DNA of 64,000 nucleotides from MGIIa-L3 sp11892u (GTDB taxonomy: Archaea > Thermoplasmatota > Poseidoniia > Poseidoniales > Poseidoniaceae), in the NCBI GenBank assembly GCA_965659685.1, contig CBFHXB010000006.1:36737-100736 (forward strand), read 5' to 3'. Of the stretch, positions 9,887 through 20,000 are shown in pieces (the stretch's first letter is position 1; every line of letters starts with the position of its first letter). Made by a program: the position numbers and the translations under genes. The notes under the pieces are model-generated. The model did no database searches and was not told the origin of the DNA. It worked only from the letters and a program-made list of their open reading frames with translations.

Positions 9887-12800
9887 ATGGCCATGAATCA
9901 CAACCAGATGGCATACGTCGCCATCATTACGACACTCATTTTCGGCTCGTTGTTCGTTGGAATCAGCGGTTTCTGGCAAACCAACGAAAACATCGGTGAT
10001 TACGAGAGTGCAGCCGAAGAGGACATTTTCGGCGAAGGGACCGAGTCTGTGGAAACCCTGGACTCGGACGGTGACGGCTTGCCCGACACCTTGGAACAAA
10101 CCCAGTACGGGACCCTCATCGACAATCCGGACACCGACGGTGACGGGATGTCGGACGGTTGGGAAGTCGCACATGGCCTCAACCCCCTCGACAACGGTGA
10201 ATCCGATGACATCACGTTGGATCCCAGCGAAGCCGACACGGAAGACGCGATCAAGAAGAACGAAACGGACGCTTGGCCTGACCCCAATCAAGGACCAAAC
10301 GGTGACCCTGATCGAGACGGCCTGACCAACACCGTTGAGCAAGACTTGGGAACCGACCCCCAGCGCGCAGACACCGACAACGACGGCCTTAACGACCGTT
10401 GGGAGTCGCTCTACTCGACCGAAGTGACCACCGTCGGAGGCGTGGTCACCCTTTTCGACCCGTTGAGCGGGAACTGGGACTGCCTTCTGCTCGATGCAGG
10501 CACCGAACAGGCCCTTGCCGATTACTACGATGACGACGAAACCACTCCCAGCTGGGACGACCTGGGGAACTCGGAAGGCAAGCACTCCTGCGACTCCGTC
10601 CTCGACACCGATGACGACGGCCTGCCAAACTGGCTGGAAGAAAACTTCGGAACCGACCCCACCTCCCGGGATTCCGACATGGACCTGATCGATGACATCG
10701 TTGAAGTCTCGACGCAATTGGTCAACATCTTCGTCGGAACCGGTGAAGAGTGCAACGTTGCACTCGTCCAGTCCATCGATCGAGTCGCTCCTTTCCAGAC
10801 CATGGACGACGCATGGTTCCTTGGTGACATGGACGGTGACGGGCTCTTGAACGGTCCGTCGGATTGGGACACGGACGGTGACGGCATGCCCGACGGCTTC
10901 GAGTACTGCTATTCCCACCTGACCGATTTGACCCAAGAACTGAGCCAAAACCAAGGCCTGGACAACACGATGCTCCTCAATCCGGCCAACGCTTCTGACG
11001 CCTATGGCGACTGGGACGAAGACGGCCTCAACAACCTGGAAGAGTACCTTGTGGCCGAGACCTTTGGTCCGACCAACTTCACGTCCCCATGGCGTGTGGA
11101 CACCGATCTCGATCAGATGCCAGACGGCTGGGAATCCAGCAACGGCCTCCACCCCCGTGACGGTACCAACGGTGACGAGGATCCTGACCGTGACGGTTGG
11201 GACGCCGACGGCGACGGAGCCGTGGTGTACGCATCCTTGGTCAACAGCGTGACCGTGATTGGCGTAGACGTGGAATTGGACGACTGGGTGCTCGAGAATC
11301 AAACGGTCGCACGCGGCCAAATCACGCTCGCAGGTGGCAACAAGCAAACCGTTGCACTCGGTTCACCCGTGGACGGTTACGTCTACGACATCCACGTGGA
11401 GATCGGGGACGTCATCGAATCCCGTCTCGACGTCTGGATGGACATCGTGGAACCCGAAGAGCAGTTCACCAACCTGATGGAATACAACGCAAGGGACCGT
11501 GACGGTGACGGCATCACCGACGGTCGCTCCACCGATCCACTCGTGGCCGACACCGACGGCGACGGCCTACGGGACGGCATCGAGGTCATGGGTTGGGAGA
11601 TCCTCGTCGTCAACGTCGGTGTTCAACGCATCATCGTGACCAGCGACCCCGGCCTCTACGACACCGACGCCGACGGTCTCTCTGACTTCGTTGAGTTCAG
11701 CGAACTCTGCGACACAGGATCCAATGCGTCCAACCCAGACACCGACGGTGACGGACTTGGTGACCAAGCCGAGGCTTTGTCTGGGTTTACTTGGGAAGGT
11801 GAATCCTACTTCACCGACGCTTGCATGTTCGACACCGACAACGACGGTTTGGAAGACGGCGAGGAGGTCATCGCAGGCCAAGACAACTTCCTGACCCACG
11901 CCAACAACTCCGACACGGACGACGACGGTCTCAAGGACGGGAACGAAGTCTTGTTCGTACCAAGGCCATTCCAAAAGCCGACGAATCCACTCATCAACGA
12001 CACCGACGCTGACGGGATGCTCGACGGTTGGGAAATGCAAGTGAAGTCAGCTGAAGACAACACCAACTCCCACAGCCTTTGGGTCGCTGCAAGTTCCTGG
12101 TCCCGACCCGGTTGCGAAGCCACGCAAACCAACAACTGCTTGATGGAGCCCGGTGGCTATGTGTGGCAGAACTACCTTGGCGGTTTCGTCTTGGAAGCGA
12201 AGTACGAGATTTGGGAGATGAACCTGAGCGGTTTCTCCATCCCCGCCAATGCGCTTTGTGACGGCTGTTCTGGACGATGGGCCCTCGATCCATCCCTCGA
12301 TTCCTTGGCCGATGCCAACTACGACGTGGACAACGACTCGCTGATGAATTCGGCCGAGGCTCCCGATCGATGGAACACCAACCCTGTTGACGACGACACC
12401 GATGAAGACGAGTTGCCGGACGGCTGGGAAGTGCGGTACAGCCAACTCGCCCTTGAACGTGGTTTGGTGGACAACCTCTCCATCGCCTCATCCGGTGCCC
12501 GTGGTGTCATGGACCCCTCCATGCAGGACAGCGATTTGGACGGCATCACCGACGGGCAAGAAGACCCTGACCGCGACGGTCTGAACCGCAGCGGATTGGT
12601 GAAGAAATACTGTCCGGGATACGACGATCCGACCAACAGCCAGTGCCACATCAACCCCGACACCCCCGACGGTGTCCGGTTCTATGACAACCTCGAGAAC
12701 TACACCAACTTCGAAGAATTCCAGAACGGAACCGACCCCGTGACCAACGACACCGACGGTGACGAATGGAACGACGGACCTGAGGTCTACTACCAAGACC

Positions 12801-12991
12801 ACGACCAAGACGGTATGGCCACCGGATGGGAATACCACTTCGAGTTTGATCCGTACGATTCTGCCGACCGCATGGTCGACACCGACGGTGACGGACACGT
12901 CAACTACTGTGAATACAAGTGGGACACCAATCCAAGGAACCCCTTGTCGTTCCCCGGTCAGGGTCAACTGTGCGATCCATTCGCTGAGTGA
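9887..12991 (+). CDS. Membrane-anchored thrombospondin type 3 repeat (calcium-binding) surface protein
   Basis: A 1034-residue protein with one N-terminal hydrophobic helix (about residues 7-27) and a long outside part. That part is built of many DxDxDG-type loops, for example DTDGDGMSDGWE and DSDGDGLPDTLE, repeated to the C-terminus. Such TSP3-like loops bind calcium and make stiff surface rods. They are separated by inserts of 40-100 residues, one of them beta-rich (about 440-530). No cleavage site is obvious, so the helix probably stays as an N-terminal anchor. The ATG at 9887 is preferred to an upstream GTG at 9854, because GTG would put basic residues before the helix and overlap the promoter. 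The PKD-like gene follows after 12 bp and may be co-transcribed. Confidence 0.82.
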   Translation: MAMNHNQMAYVAIITTLIFGSLFVGISGFWQTNENIGDYESAAEEDIFGEGTESVETLDSDGDGLPDTLEQTQYGTLIDNPDTDGDGMSDGWEVAHGLNPLDNGESDDITLDPSEADTEDAIKKNETDAWPDPNQGPNGDPDRDGLTNTVEQDLGTDPQRADTDNDGLNDRWESLYSTEVTTVGGVVTLFDPLSGNWDCLLLDAGTEQALADYYDDDETTPSWDDLGNSEGKHSCDSVLDTDDDGLPNWLEENFGTDPTSRDSDMDLIDDIVEVSTQLVNIFVGTGEECNVALVQSIDRVAPFQTMDDAWFLGDMDGDGLLNGPSDWDTDGDGMPDGFEYCYSHLTDLTQELSQNQGLDNTMLLNPANASDAYGDWDEDGLNNLEEYLVAETFGPTNFTSPWRVDTDLDQMPDGWESSNGLHPRDGTNGDEDPDRDGWDADGDGAVVYASLVNSVTVIGVDVELDDWVLENQTVARGQITLAGGNKQTVALGSPVDGYVYDIHVEIGDVIESRLDVWMDIVEPEEQFTNLMEYNARDRDGDGITDGRSTDPLVADTDGDGLRDGIEVMGWEILVVNVGVQRIIVTSDPGLYDTDADGLSDFVEFSELCDTGSNASNPDTDGDGLGDQAEALSGFTWEGESYFTDACMFDTDNDGLEDGEEVIAGQDNFLTHANNSDTDDDGLKDGNEVLFVPRPFQKPTNPLINDTDADGMLDGWEMQVKSAEDNTNSHSLWVAASSWSRPGCEATQTNNCLMEPGGYVWQNYLGGFVLEAKYEIWEMNLSGFSIPANALCDGCSGRWALDPSLDSLADANYDVDNDSLMNSAEAPDRWNTNPVDDDTDEDELPDGWEVRYSQLALERGLVDNLSIASSGARGVMDPSMQDSDLDGITDGQEDPDRDGLNRSGLVKKYCPGYDDPTNSQCHINPDTPDGVRFYDNLENYTNFEEFQNGTDPVTNDTDGDEWNDGPEVYYQDHDQDGMATGWEYHFEFDPYDSADRMVDTDGDGHVNYCEYKWDTNPRNPLSFPGQGQLCDPFAE

Positions 12992-13003
12992 GCAGGCGGC
13001 GTG

Positions 13004-14482
13004 ATGATGGTCCGATCTCGGTCCATTGTCCTCGTTGCACTCCTGCTGTTGACCTGTGTGCCGTCCACGACCGCGGACGTTCACGGTCCTGAGATCCATT
13101 TTGATCAGGACGACGGCTTGGTCCAATCCTCCGGGCAGGTAACGCTGAGCGGCCAAGCCAACGTCCCTCTCAATGAAATCACGTGGACCGTGTTCGATGT
13201 TACAACGGCCGACGTGATCGCAAGCGGTGATTTCCTTGACACCGTGACGCCTGAACAAGAGGGGGCCTGGACGTGGACCCACAACATCAGCGTGCCCACA
13301 TCAGGTTGCTCGTGCCGATTTGTGGTGGAACAGGGAACGTATGCTGCTGAAATCGTCCTTTACCTCGGCTCGCCAGAATCATGGGCACCGGTCTGGCTTG
13401 ATGCCACGTCGGCTGTTGCAACGGGACCTCTTCCTGAACAGATGGATGAGGACAAAAAGCAGAGCTCTGTCCTGCTGACCGATGCAGGAAACGTGAGCAC
13501 GACGCTCCCATTGACGTTCCCTCCGAACCGATGGAACGAATCGTATCTTGAAGTTCAACGCTGCCAATCCAGTCCAAGTGGGGTGTGCAAATCACCCAAA
13601 ACGACAATTTCGTTGCCTATTGTGTACGACGGTTCGTCGTTTTCCGTTGTGTTCCATCCTGCAGAGTGGTCGCCTGAAGGGCATTGGTCCATCACGTCGA
13701 TGGTGGCGGTGGACGGTGTGCTGTCGCGTTCGACGGCCTCCACGTGGCATCTTCTCCATGATGTGACGCCTCCGGTTGCTGCCATTGAGGCGGTTGCATC
13801 CGCGAACGAATCGGAACGTGTGCGTTTGGTGGTCAACGCCACCGACCTTGGCAGCGAACAGGTGACGTTGATCGACCTCCGTGTGACCGACCCAAACGGC
13901 GAGGTGCGTGTCCTCGATCAATTGGCGACTCCCTCCGAGGCGGTCCTTCTCCCCGACCTTGCTGGGCAATGGACGGTACAAGCCACCGTCCAGGACGGGG
14001 CCGGGCTCGTTCGTGTGGTCTCGCATGACCTCGTTGTTCAGAACGTGGTACCAACCGTCAACCTTCGATTCAACGGTGCCGTCGTTGAATCAGGTGACAC
14101 CCTACAGGTTCGCTCTGGGGACGCGTTCATCCTTGACGCCTCGGCCTCTTCGGACACAGGGAATGACTTCATCGGATTGAATCACGTTTGGTGGTTTGGT
14201 GCAGACGGTCGCTTGTCTGGTATGCCTGAGTTGACAGAAGACAGGTTCGTGGACCCGGGTTCGTACGACATCCGAATCGAAGTGGTCGATGACGACGGTG
14301 CTTCGGCTGAGATGGCCTTTACGCTTGAGGTGATCGAGGACACCGAGTCACTCGTTGAATCGGCCTTGATTGGTCCGTTGATTTTGCTCCTCATTGGCGC
14401 CGGTTTGACGTTGCTCTTCTTCCTTCGGAATCGAAGCCAGGGTCCATCCATCCCCACATGGCCCGGCGAGCCAAATTCGTGA
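13004..14482 (+). CDS. Secreted, C-terminally anchored PKD/Ig-like surface protein
   Basis: A 492-residue protein with an N-terminal signal peptide (about 1-25, ending STTA) and a beta-rich extracellular body. A PKD-like module lies at about 350-445, with LDASASSDTGNDF and YDIRIEVVDDDGAS. The protein ends in a transmembrane helix (about 455-477) and a short Pro-rich tail. GTG 13001, ATG 13004 and ATG 13007 follow each other; 13004 is chosen as the first ATG. It probably forms an operon with the TSP3-repeat gene 12 bp upstream. Adhesion or substrate capture is inferred from the architecture only. Confidence 0.78.
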   Translation: MMVRSRSIVLVALLLLTCVPSTTADVHGPEIHFDQDDGLVQSSGQVTLSGQANVPLNEITWTVFDVTTADVIASGDFLDTVTPEQEGAWTWTHNISVPTSGCSCRFVVEQGTYAAEIVLYLGSPESWAPVWLDATSAVATGPLPEQMDEDKKQSSVLLTDAGNVSTTLPLTFPPNRWNESYLEVQRCQSSPSGVCKSPKTTISLPIVYDGSSFSVVFHPAEWSPEGHWSITSMVAVDGVLSRSTASTWHLLHDVTPPVAAIEAVASANESERVRLVVNATDLGSEQVTLIDLRVTDPNGEVRVLDQLATPSEAVLLPDLAGQWTVQATVQDGAGLVRVVSHDLVVQNVVPTVNLRFNGAVVESGDTLQVRSGDAFILDASASSDTGNDFIGLNHVWWFGADGRLSGMPELTEDRFVDPGSYDIRIEVVDDDGASAEMAFTLEVIEDTESLVESALIGPLILLLIGAGLTLLFFLRNRSQGPSIPTWPGEPNS

Positions 14483-14505
14483 GAACCCGTGCAACGCTTG
14501 ATAGC

Positions 14506-15891
14506 ATGTCGACCCCTGCTCCTACCATGTTCGATGAGGTCTTCGCGGACCTGCCCGTGGCGCCTGCTCCGTTCAGCGTGGCTGAGGTTCGTACGCGTCA
14601 AGCTCGTCTGACCTCGGGTCTGTCGAACGATACCCTGCTTCTTCTTCCTGCACCCCCTGAATCAACGAGGTCAAACGATGTGCGCTACCGCTACAGGTCA
14701 TCTTCGGACCTGATGTACCTGACCGATTGGGACCAACCTGAGTCCTTGGGCTACGCCATGCATGACGGAACATCTTGGGTTTGGGGCTTGTTCGTCCAAC
14801 CGAAAGACACTCTCAAGGAAATCTGGGAAGGGCGCCGTCTTGGCGTGAACGGCGTGCTTGAATTGGGCATGGTTGACCGCGCTCACAGCATCCATGACCG
14901 TGATGACGTGGTCCGTGGCCTCTTGGAATCGGCCAGCCGTGTCCTGCTCAGGCAACACGTGGACCATGAACTGGATGCGCTGGTTCGTACGGCCATGACC
15001 GAACGCTCCAGGCCGCGTCAACAATTTGGCACCGGACCAGTCGCCTTGGAAGATCCAAGCGCACGCATCGCAGAACTTCGCCTCAGGAAATCCGATGAAG
15101 AGGTCGCCATGATGCGTCATGCGGCGGACATCTCTGCACGTGCCCACGTGGCGGCGATGAAATTGCCGTCAACCAACCTCAACGAACGTCATTTGCAAGC
15201 CGTCATCGAGGGCGGTTTCGTGTACGGCGGGGGCGACGGTTGGGCCTACCCTTCGATCGTGGGAGCTGGTGTCAACGCGACCATCCTCCACTACACCGTC
15301 AACAACGACGTGTGTGCAAAGGGCGATGTTGTTCTCATTGACGCTGGCACTGAATATCGGGGATATGCATCGGACATCACACGTTCGTGGCCTATCGGTG
15401 GACGTTTTACCGAGGCCCAACGGGAGATTTACACCATCGTGCTGGACGCTCAAAAAGCGGCCATTGCGGCTTGCAAGGTCGGGGCACCATACAACGCGCC
15501 TCACGAAGAAGCACGGCGCGTGTTGGCCGAGGGCCTCATTGATCTTGGCGTGATCACCCAAAGCCTCGACGAGGCCTTGGACGCAGAAAGCGGTGAACTA
15601 CGCCGTTGGTACATGCACAACACCGGCCATTGGCTCGGACTTGACGTTCACGATGTCGGTGTGTACCGCCCGAACGGCGAACCTCGCGTGCTGGAGTCTG
15701 GAATGGTCTTGACCGTTGAACCCGGATTGTACTTCGGTGCATGGAGGCCTGACGTTTCGTGTCCGCCTCGTTACGCCGACATTGGCATCCGCATCGAGGA
15801 CGACGTCTTGGTGACCGACGATGGTCCTGTGGTGCTCTCAGACGCATGTCCAAAGGAGATGGACGACCTCGAAACCATTGTTGGAGCGTGA
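14506..15891 (+). CDS. pepP: Xaa-Pro aminopeptidase (M24B)
   Basis: Cytoplasmic metallopeptidase of 461 residues that removes an N-terminal residue preceding proline. The N-terminal aminopeptidase P domain (SSDLMYLTDWDQPES) is followed by the pita-bread catalytic domain. The five metal ligands are visible: two Asp in LIDAGTEYRGYASDITR, His in HNTGHWLGLDVHD, Glu in TVEPGLYF and Glu in IRIEDDVLV. Its length fits PepP (about 440 residues). ATG 14506 is chosen because it avoids overlap with the preceding gene; an in-frame ATG at 14458 would overlap by 25 bp. Four bases separate its stop from the mqnC start, so the two are probably co-transcribed. Confidence 0.92.
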   Translation: MSTPAPTMFDEVFADLPVAPAPFSVAEVRTRQARLTSGLSNDTLLLLPAPPESTRSNDVRYRYRSSSDLMYLTDWDQPESLGYAMHDGTSWVWGLFVQPKDTLKEIWEGRRLGVNGVLELGMVDRAHSIHDRDDVVRGLLESASRVLLRQHVDHELDALVRTAMTERSRPRQQFGTGPVALEDPSARIAELRLRKSDEEVAMMRHAADISARAHVAAMKLPSTNLNERHLQAVIEGGFVYGGGDGWAYPSIVGAGVNATILHYTVNNDVCAKGDVVLIDAGTEYRGYASDITRSWPIGGRFTEAQREIYTIVLDAQKAAIAACKVGAPYNAPHEEARRVLAEGLIDLGVITQSLDEALDAESGELRRWYMHNTGHWLGLDVHDVGVYRPNGEPRVLESGMVLTVEPGLYFGAWRPDVSCPPRYADIGIRIEDDVLVTDDGPVVLSDACPKEMDDLETIVGA

Positions 15892-15895
15892 GGTC

Positions 15896-17071
15896 GTGTG
15901 GGCGTCCATTCTTGAGCGGCAAGCAGGCTGGAAGGCAGACGACCCTACGGCCGTGAGGCTTTCCTCGGACGACGCCATCGTGCTCTACGAGACCGCTCCG
16001 CTTCACGCACTGATGAGCGCTGCTCTTCTCCGTCGAAAGCAACAGGTCCCGGGCGCAGAGGTCACCTACCTCATCGATCGGAACGTCAACTACACGAACG
16101 CCTGCACCATCAATTGCCAGTTCTGTTCCTTCTACCGTCCGATGGGGCATGACGAAGTCTACACCCAAACCATCGATGAAATCTCACAACGGTTTGCTGA
16201 ACTCGAAGCCATTGGCGGCGTGCGTGTTTTGATGCAAGGCGGGGTCAATCCAGACCTTCCCTTTTCGTGGTACCTTGACGTGTTGCGTGACTTACGCACC
16301 CGCCATCCTTCCATCGATCTGGATTGCTTCAGCCCGATTGAAATCCAAGGCATGGCCGAGATCACGGGCATGAGCACGCTGGACGTCCTTCGAGCGCTCA
16401 AGGAGGCGGGCATGCATGGTCTTCCCGGTGGGGGCGCTGAAATGCTTGTTGAGGGCGTCCGTCGCGACGTTTCCCCAAAAAAGGGTGGTCCAGAGCAATG
16501 GATTCGCATCATGAGGGAAGCCCAACACCTTGACCTTGTCACCAGCGCAACCAACGTGTTTGGCTTTGGTGAAGGCGCCGCGGAGCGGGTGGAACACTTG
16601 GAGCGTGTCCGCGGCATGCAGGACGAAGCTCTCGCACGCAGTGAACGGCCGTTTACGTCCTTTATTGCCTGGCCTGTGCAGCTCGAAACGAACTCCTTTG
16701 GTCGCAGGAACCGAGGGCAGAACCGTGTCGAACTTGGCGCGGGTCCTTCGGAGTACCTCCGTCACGTTGCCATTGCACGGTTGATGCTGGACGTGGTCGA
16801 TCACATCCAAGCCTCTTGGCCGACCATGGGCGTTGACGTGGCTCAGATGGCCCTGCTGGGAGGTGCGGACGACATCGGTTCGACGATGATGGAAGAGAAT
16901 GTGGTGTCGGCTTCAGGGACTTCAAAAATTTCCGCCAGTGAATTGGAATTGCAGCGCCTCATTCTCCGTGCGGGCCTGAAACCTCGAAGGAGAAACAGCA
17001 GGTATGAACTGCTCGAGACCCCGACCGAAGGGCAGGCTCCCCTGCCCGCACCCGTTCCCGCCTTGGTCTAA
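15896..17071 (+). CDS. mqnC: Radical SAM enzyme, MqnC-like (dehypoxanthine futalosine cyclase)
   Basis: Radical SAM protein of 391 residues with the CxxxCxxC cluster at C70, C74 and C77 in NYTNACTINCQFC. Family stretches LMQGGVNPDLP, SPIEIQGMAE, LPGGGAEML and SPKKG fit MqnC, which closes the carbocycle in the futalosine route to menaquinone. The related FO synthase subunit CofH shares the fold and is the main alternative. There is no ATG near the N-terminus. GTG 15896 follows GAGGT at the pepP stop and gives a normal family length, whereas ATG 15821 would lie deep inside pepP. The gene ends convergently with the PNGase-like gene, with a 4-bp overlap. Confidence 0.82.
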   Translation: MWASILERQAGWKADDPTAVRLSSDDAIVLYETAPLHALMSAALLRRKQQVPGAEVTYLIDRNVNYTNACTINCQFCSFYRPMGHDEVYTQTIDEISQRFAELEAIGGVRVLMQGGVNPDLPFSWYLDVLRDLRTRHPSIDLDCFSPIEIQGMAEITGMSTLDVLRALKEAGMHGLPGGGAEMLVEGVRRDVSPKKGGPEQWIRIMREAQHLDLVTSATNVFGFGEGAAERVEHLERVRGMQDEALARSERPFTSFIAWPVQLETNSFGRRNRGQNRVELGAGPSEYLRHVAIARLMLDVVDHIQASWPTMGVDVAQMALLGGADDIGSTMMEENVVSASGTSKISASELELQRLILRAGLKPRRRNSRYELLETPTEGQAPLPAPVPALV

Positions 17072-20000
17072 GTCCGCTCAGGGAGCGGCGTGTCGTACAC
17101 CACCCAAATTTCAGCGTGGATGTTTCGTCCCGCGTTTTCTGTTTCACCGGTCGGTTGGTATTCGGCCCCGTTGAACAGACCTCGGTAACTCAGCGTTTCC
17201 GTGGCGCCTGGCGTCACCCAATCGGTGATGTCGAAGGTCCACTGCTTCACGTCCTGACCGGCGCACCATCCTGCCCGCCCAAAGGGCCATGATCCAAACT
17301 GATTGGCCACGACGCCCCTTGGGACTTCTTGCTCACATCCAGTGTTGCTGTACACGATGGGGTGCCACTCGTACGCGGTGTTCCCGCCGATCGTAAAGTG
17401 ATGCTCATGATCACAGAATTCTGCACAATTCGCATCGTCCTTTTGGAAACCATGGCCGGTGATGGTGGCGACAATGCGCACCCGTGAGGCATCCGTTGGA
17501 ATGTTCAGCGTGTGCTCCCTGTCGTACAACGCTGGATCGTTGTAACTCCCATTGAATTGACCTCCAGTAAACGCAAACGTTGCGTTGGTTGGACGGTGAT
17601 CGACCGCGCTTTCGCCCCAACGGGAAAAGAGCAGGGTGATGGTCAGGCTTCCACCGTTGGCACCGCGGTACGCGAACCGGCGGTCTTCACCGTCTTCCAA
17701 CATGAAGAGGTAGGGCGAAAGGTCCGTCAGCCATCGACCTTCGCGGCCGTAGGTGGTGATCCAGCGTGCAAACTCGGTTCCACATCGTGACGAATTGTCG
17801 CGGTCACAAATTCTGAGGTTGGCCTCGTAATCCCACTCGTGGCATCCAGCGTAACCACCGGATGACGTTTGGTAACGGTCCCGTCGCTCAGAACATGCGT
17901 GCTCGTGAAACATCTCCATGGTGTCGTAGGTTTCGAGGTCGTGATCGAGCGAGAAGGTGGCGTTCATGGCCGAAGAGAAACCTCCACCCCAGCCGCCTTG
18001 ATGCTGATCACCAAACATGAGATCAACGGCCTCGACCGCCGGGTCTGACCGTCGGATTTCAACCGGATGTTCGGCATGCCACATCCATGCTTCATGCGAC
18101 ATGTGTTGTGGATCGTATGTGGTGCTCGATGTGCCCCATGTGTACGTGGAACCGGTTTGGCGGAGCCGCTGAAACCGATCGATGCCGAAGGTGGTTGGTT
18201 CTCCGAGAGCGCTTAGGGCCTCACCAAGATCGCCACCCGCACCGCTCAGGTCGAGGTCCAAGTAATGGATTCGCCCATCCCACTCGGCCTCTTCGGCTGC
18301 ACTCAGGCGCTGTTCAACGTCGGCCTTTCTGTCGTTGATCTGCGTGCGGTAGGTGCTGTCGTACGAACCGTAGACGATGTGCGCGGTGTCTGGGAGGTTT
18401 CTGGTAAGGGTGCCTGGATTCATGGTGAAGGTGGACGAACTGGAGCTGCTTCCGCTGGTCTTCATCAGCAAAAACAGGTACGTGCTGTTCCCGTCCCAAA
18501 GGTCGGAGAAGGATGTGGTGCCGTCCAAGGTCGGTACGGTGAAGTCACCCACGGTTTGGAAGGGGCCAGACACGACGGGGTTGCCTTGCGTGCTTGTCCA
18601 AGGAACTGGACGTTGAACCACGGCACAGCCGTCGGTGTCGATGGTCCAACGGACAGGACTGTTGGGGCACAGGTCGTTTTGCTTGTGAACTCCATCGGCG
18701 TCCACGTCTTCACACCCTTCGTGGTCGACGTCTTCACCGAGTGGCGTTGCAGGGCATTCGTCGTACGCGTCCACCACGCCATCGGCGTCGGTGTCACGCT
18801 GGTCAGCGGCACAGCCGTTTTCGTCCACGTCCATCCCCAAGGTGGATTGCGGACAAAGGTCCAGCATGGTGCCGTTCAGGTCGGCGTCGTTGACCCCGTC
18901 GTTGTCGTCATCGTCATCTTCGGTACGGTCCAAACATCCGTCGGAATCCCAGTCCGTGGTGTTGTCTTGGACCCAAGCCGACTCACCCTTGGGGCAAGTG
19001 TCGTCCGCGTCCAGCACGAAATCGTCGTCGTCGTCCACGTCTTCACCGCTGTCAAGGCAACCGTCCAAATCCCAATCGACGGAACGAAGGCTTGTCCAGC
19101 CTTTGGTCCCTCGCGGGCAGGCGTCCTCGACGTCCACTCGACCGTCGTTGTCGTCGTCGTCGTCCTCATCGGCATCTCGACAGCCGTCCTCGTCGTGGTC
19201 GTCCGCTGCGTTCGAGGACCAGCCTGGTTCGGAAAGGCACGCATCTTGCGCGTCCAACCGCCCGTCGTCATCGTCGTCGTTGTCTTCATCCCTGTCACGG
19301 CAGCCGTCTGCATCATGGTCGGTGGATGGCGTACTGCGCCAACTTTGTGCATCGCCCACACCGTTGGGACACCGGTCCACGTCATCGTGGATGTCGTCCC
19401 CGTCGGCGTCAACGACCACTTCAGACAAGATCAGTCGCACCGATTTTTCGACGGTGACCGTGTCCACTGGGCCGACGCATGTTGCGGAAACCACCAGCAG
19501 GGGGAGCAGTCCCTCCTCGTCCAAAATCACGCTGAAACCACGTTGCTCGTCCATGGACACGAGCACGTCCCCTGCTTCATCGCCCAGATCCATTGTGGCG
19601 GAACAAACAAGCTCAGACATGTCGCTTTCAGGTCGGTCACGAAGCGGAGCGATGCTGCCGTCAAAGGAGATCTGTCCATCTTCTGCTGCGACCGCCACGG
19701 GCAAGACGAGACGCACACCCGCTTGTCTGACGGTGACTTGTGTTTGCAGGGTGAGGGAACCGTCAGCAAAGGTCACTCCTTCCGCAGGATGGAGGTCGAC
19801 GCTGACGGTAGTGACGCCGGTGGAAGGTGCTTCGACGGCCACGACCACCGCTCCATTCGTGGAAACCGCCACGTCTGAGACCACGGTGGGAATACCCGCT
19901 CCAATCGACATGCGGACGTCACCGACGAGGATGGCATCAGCGTGTTCTGCTGCACCCCCGCCTACCTCGAAGATGAGCAGGTCACCCGCCACAGGATTTC

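Noticed and set aside
9881..11347. 488-codon open frame on the minus strand
   Set aside because: Antisense to TSP3 repeats; its Val/Gly-rich repeats merely mirror the DxDGD codons.
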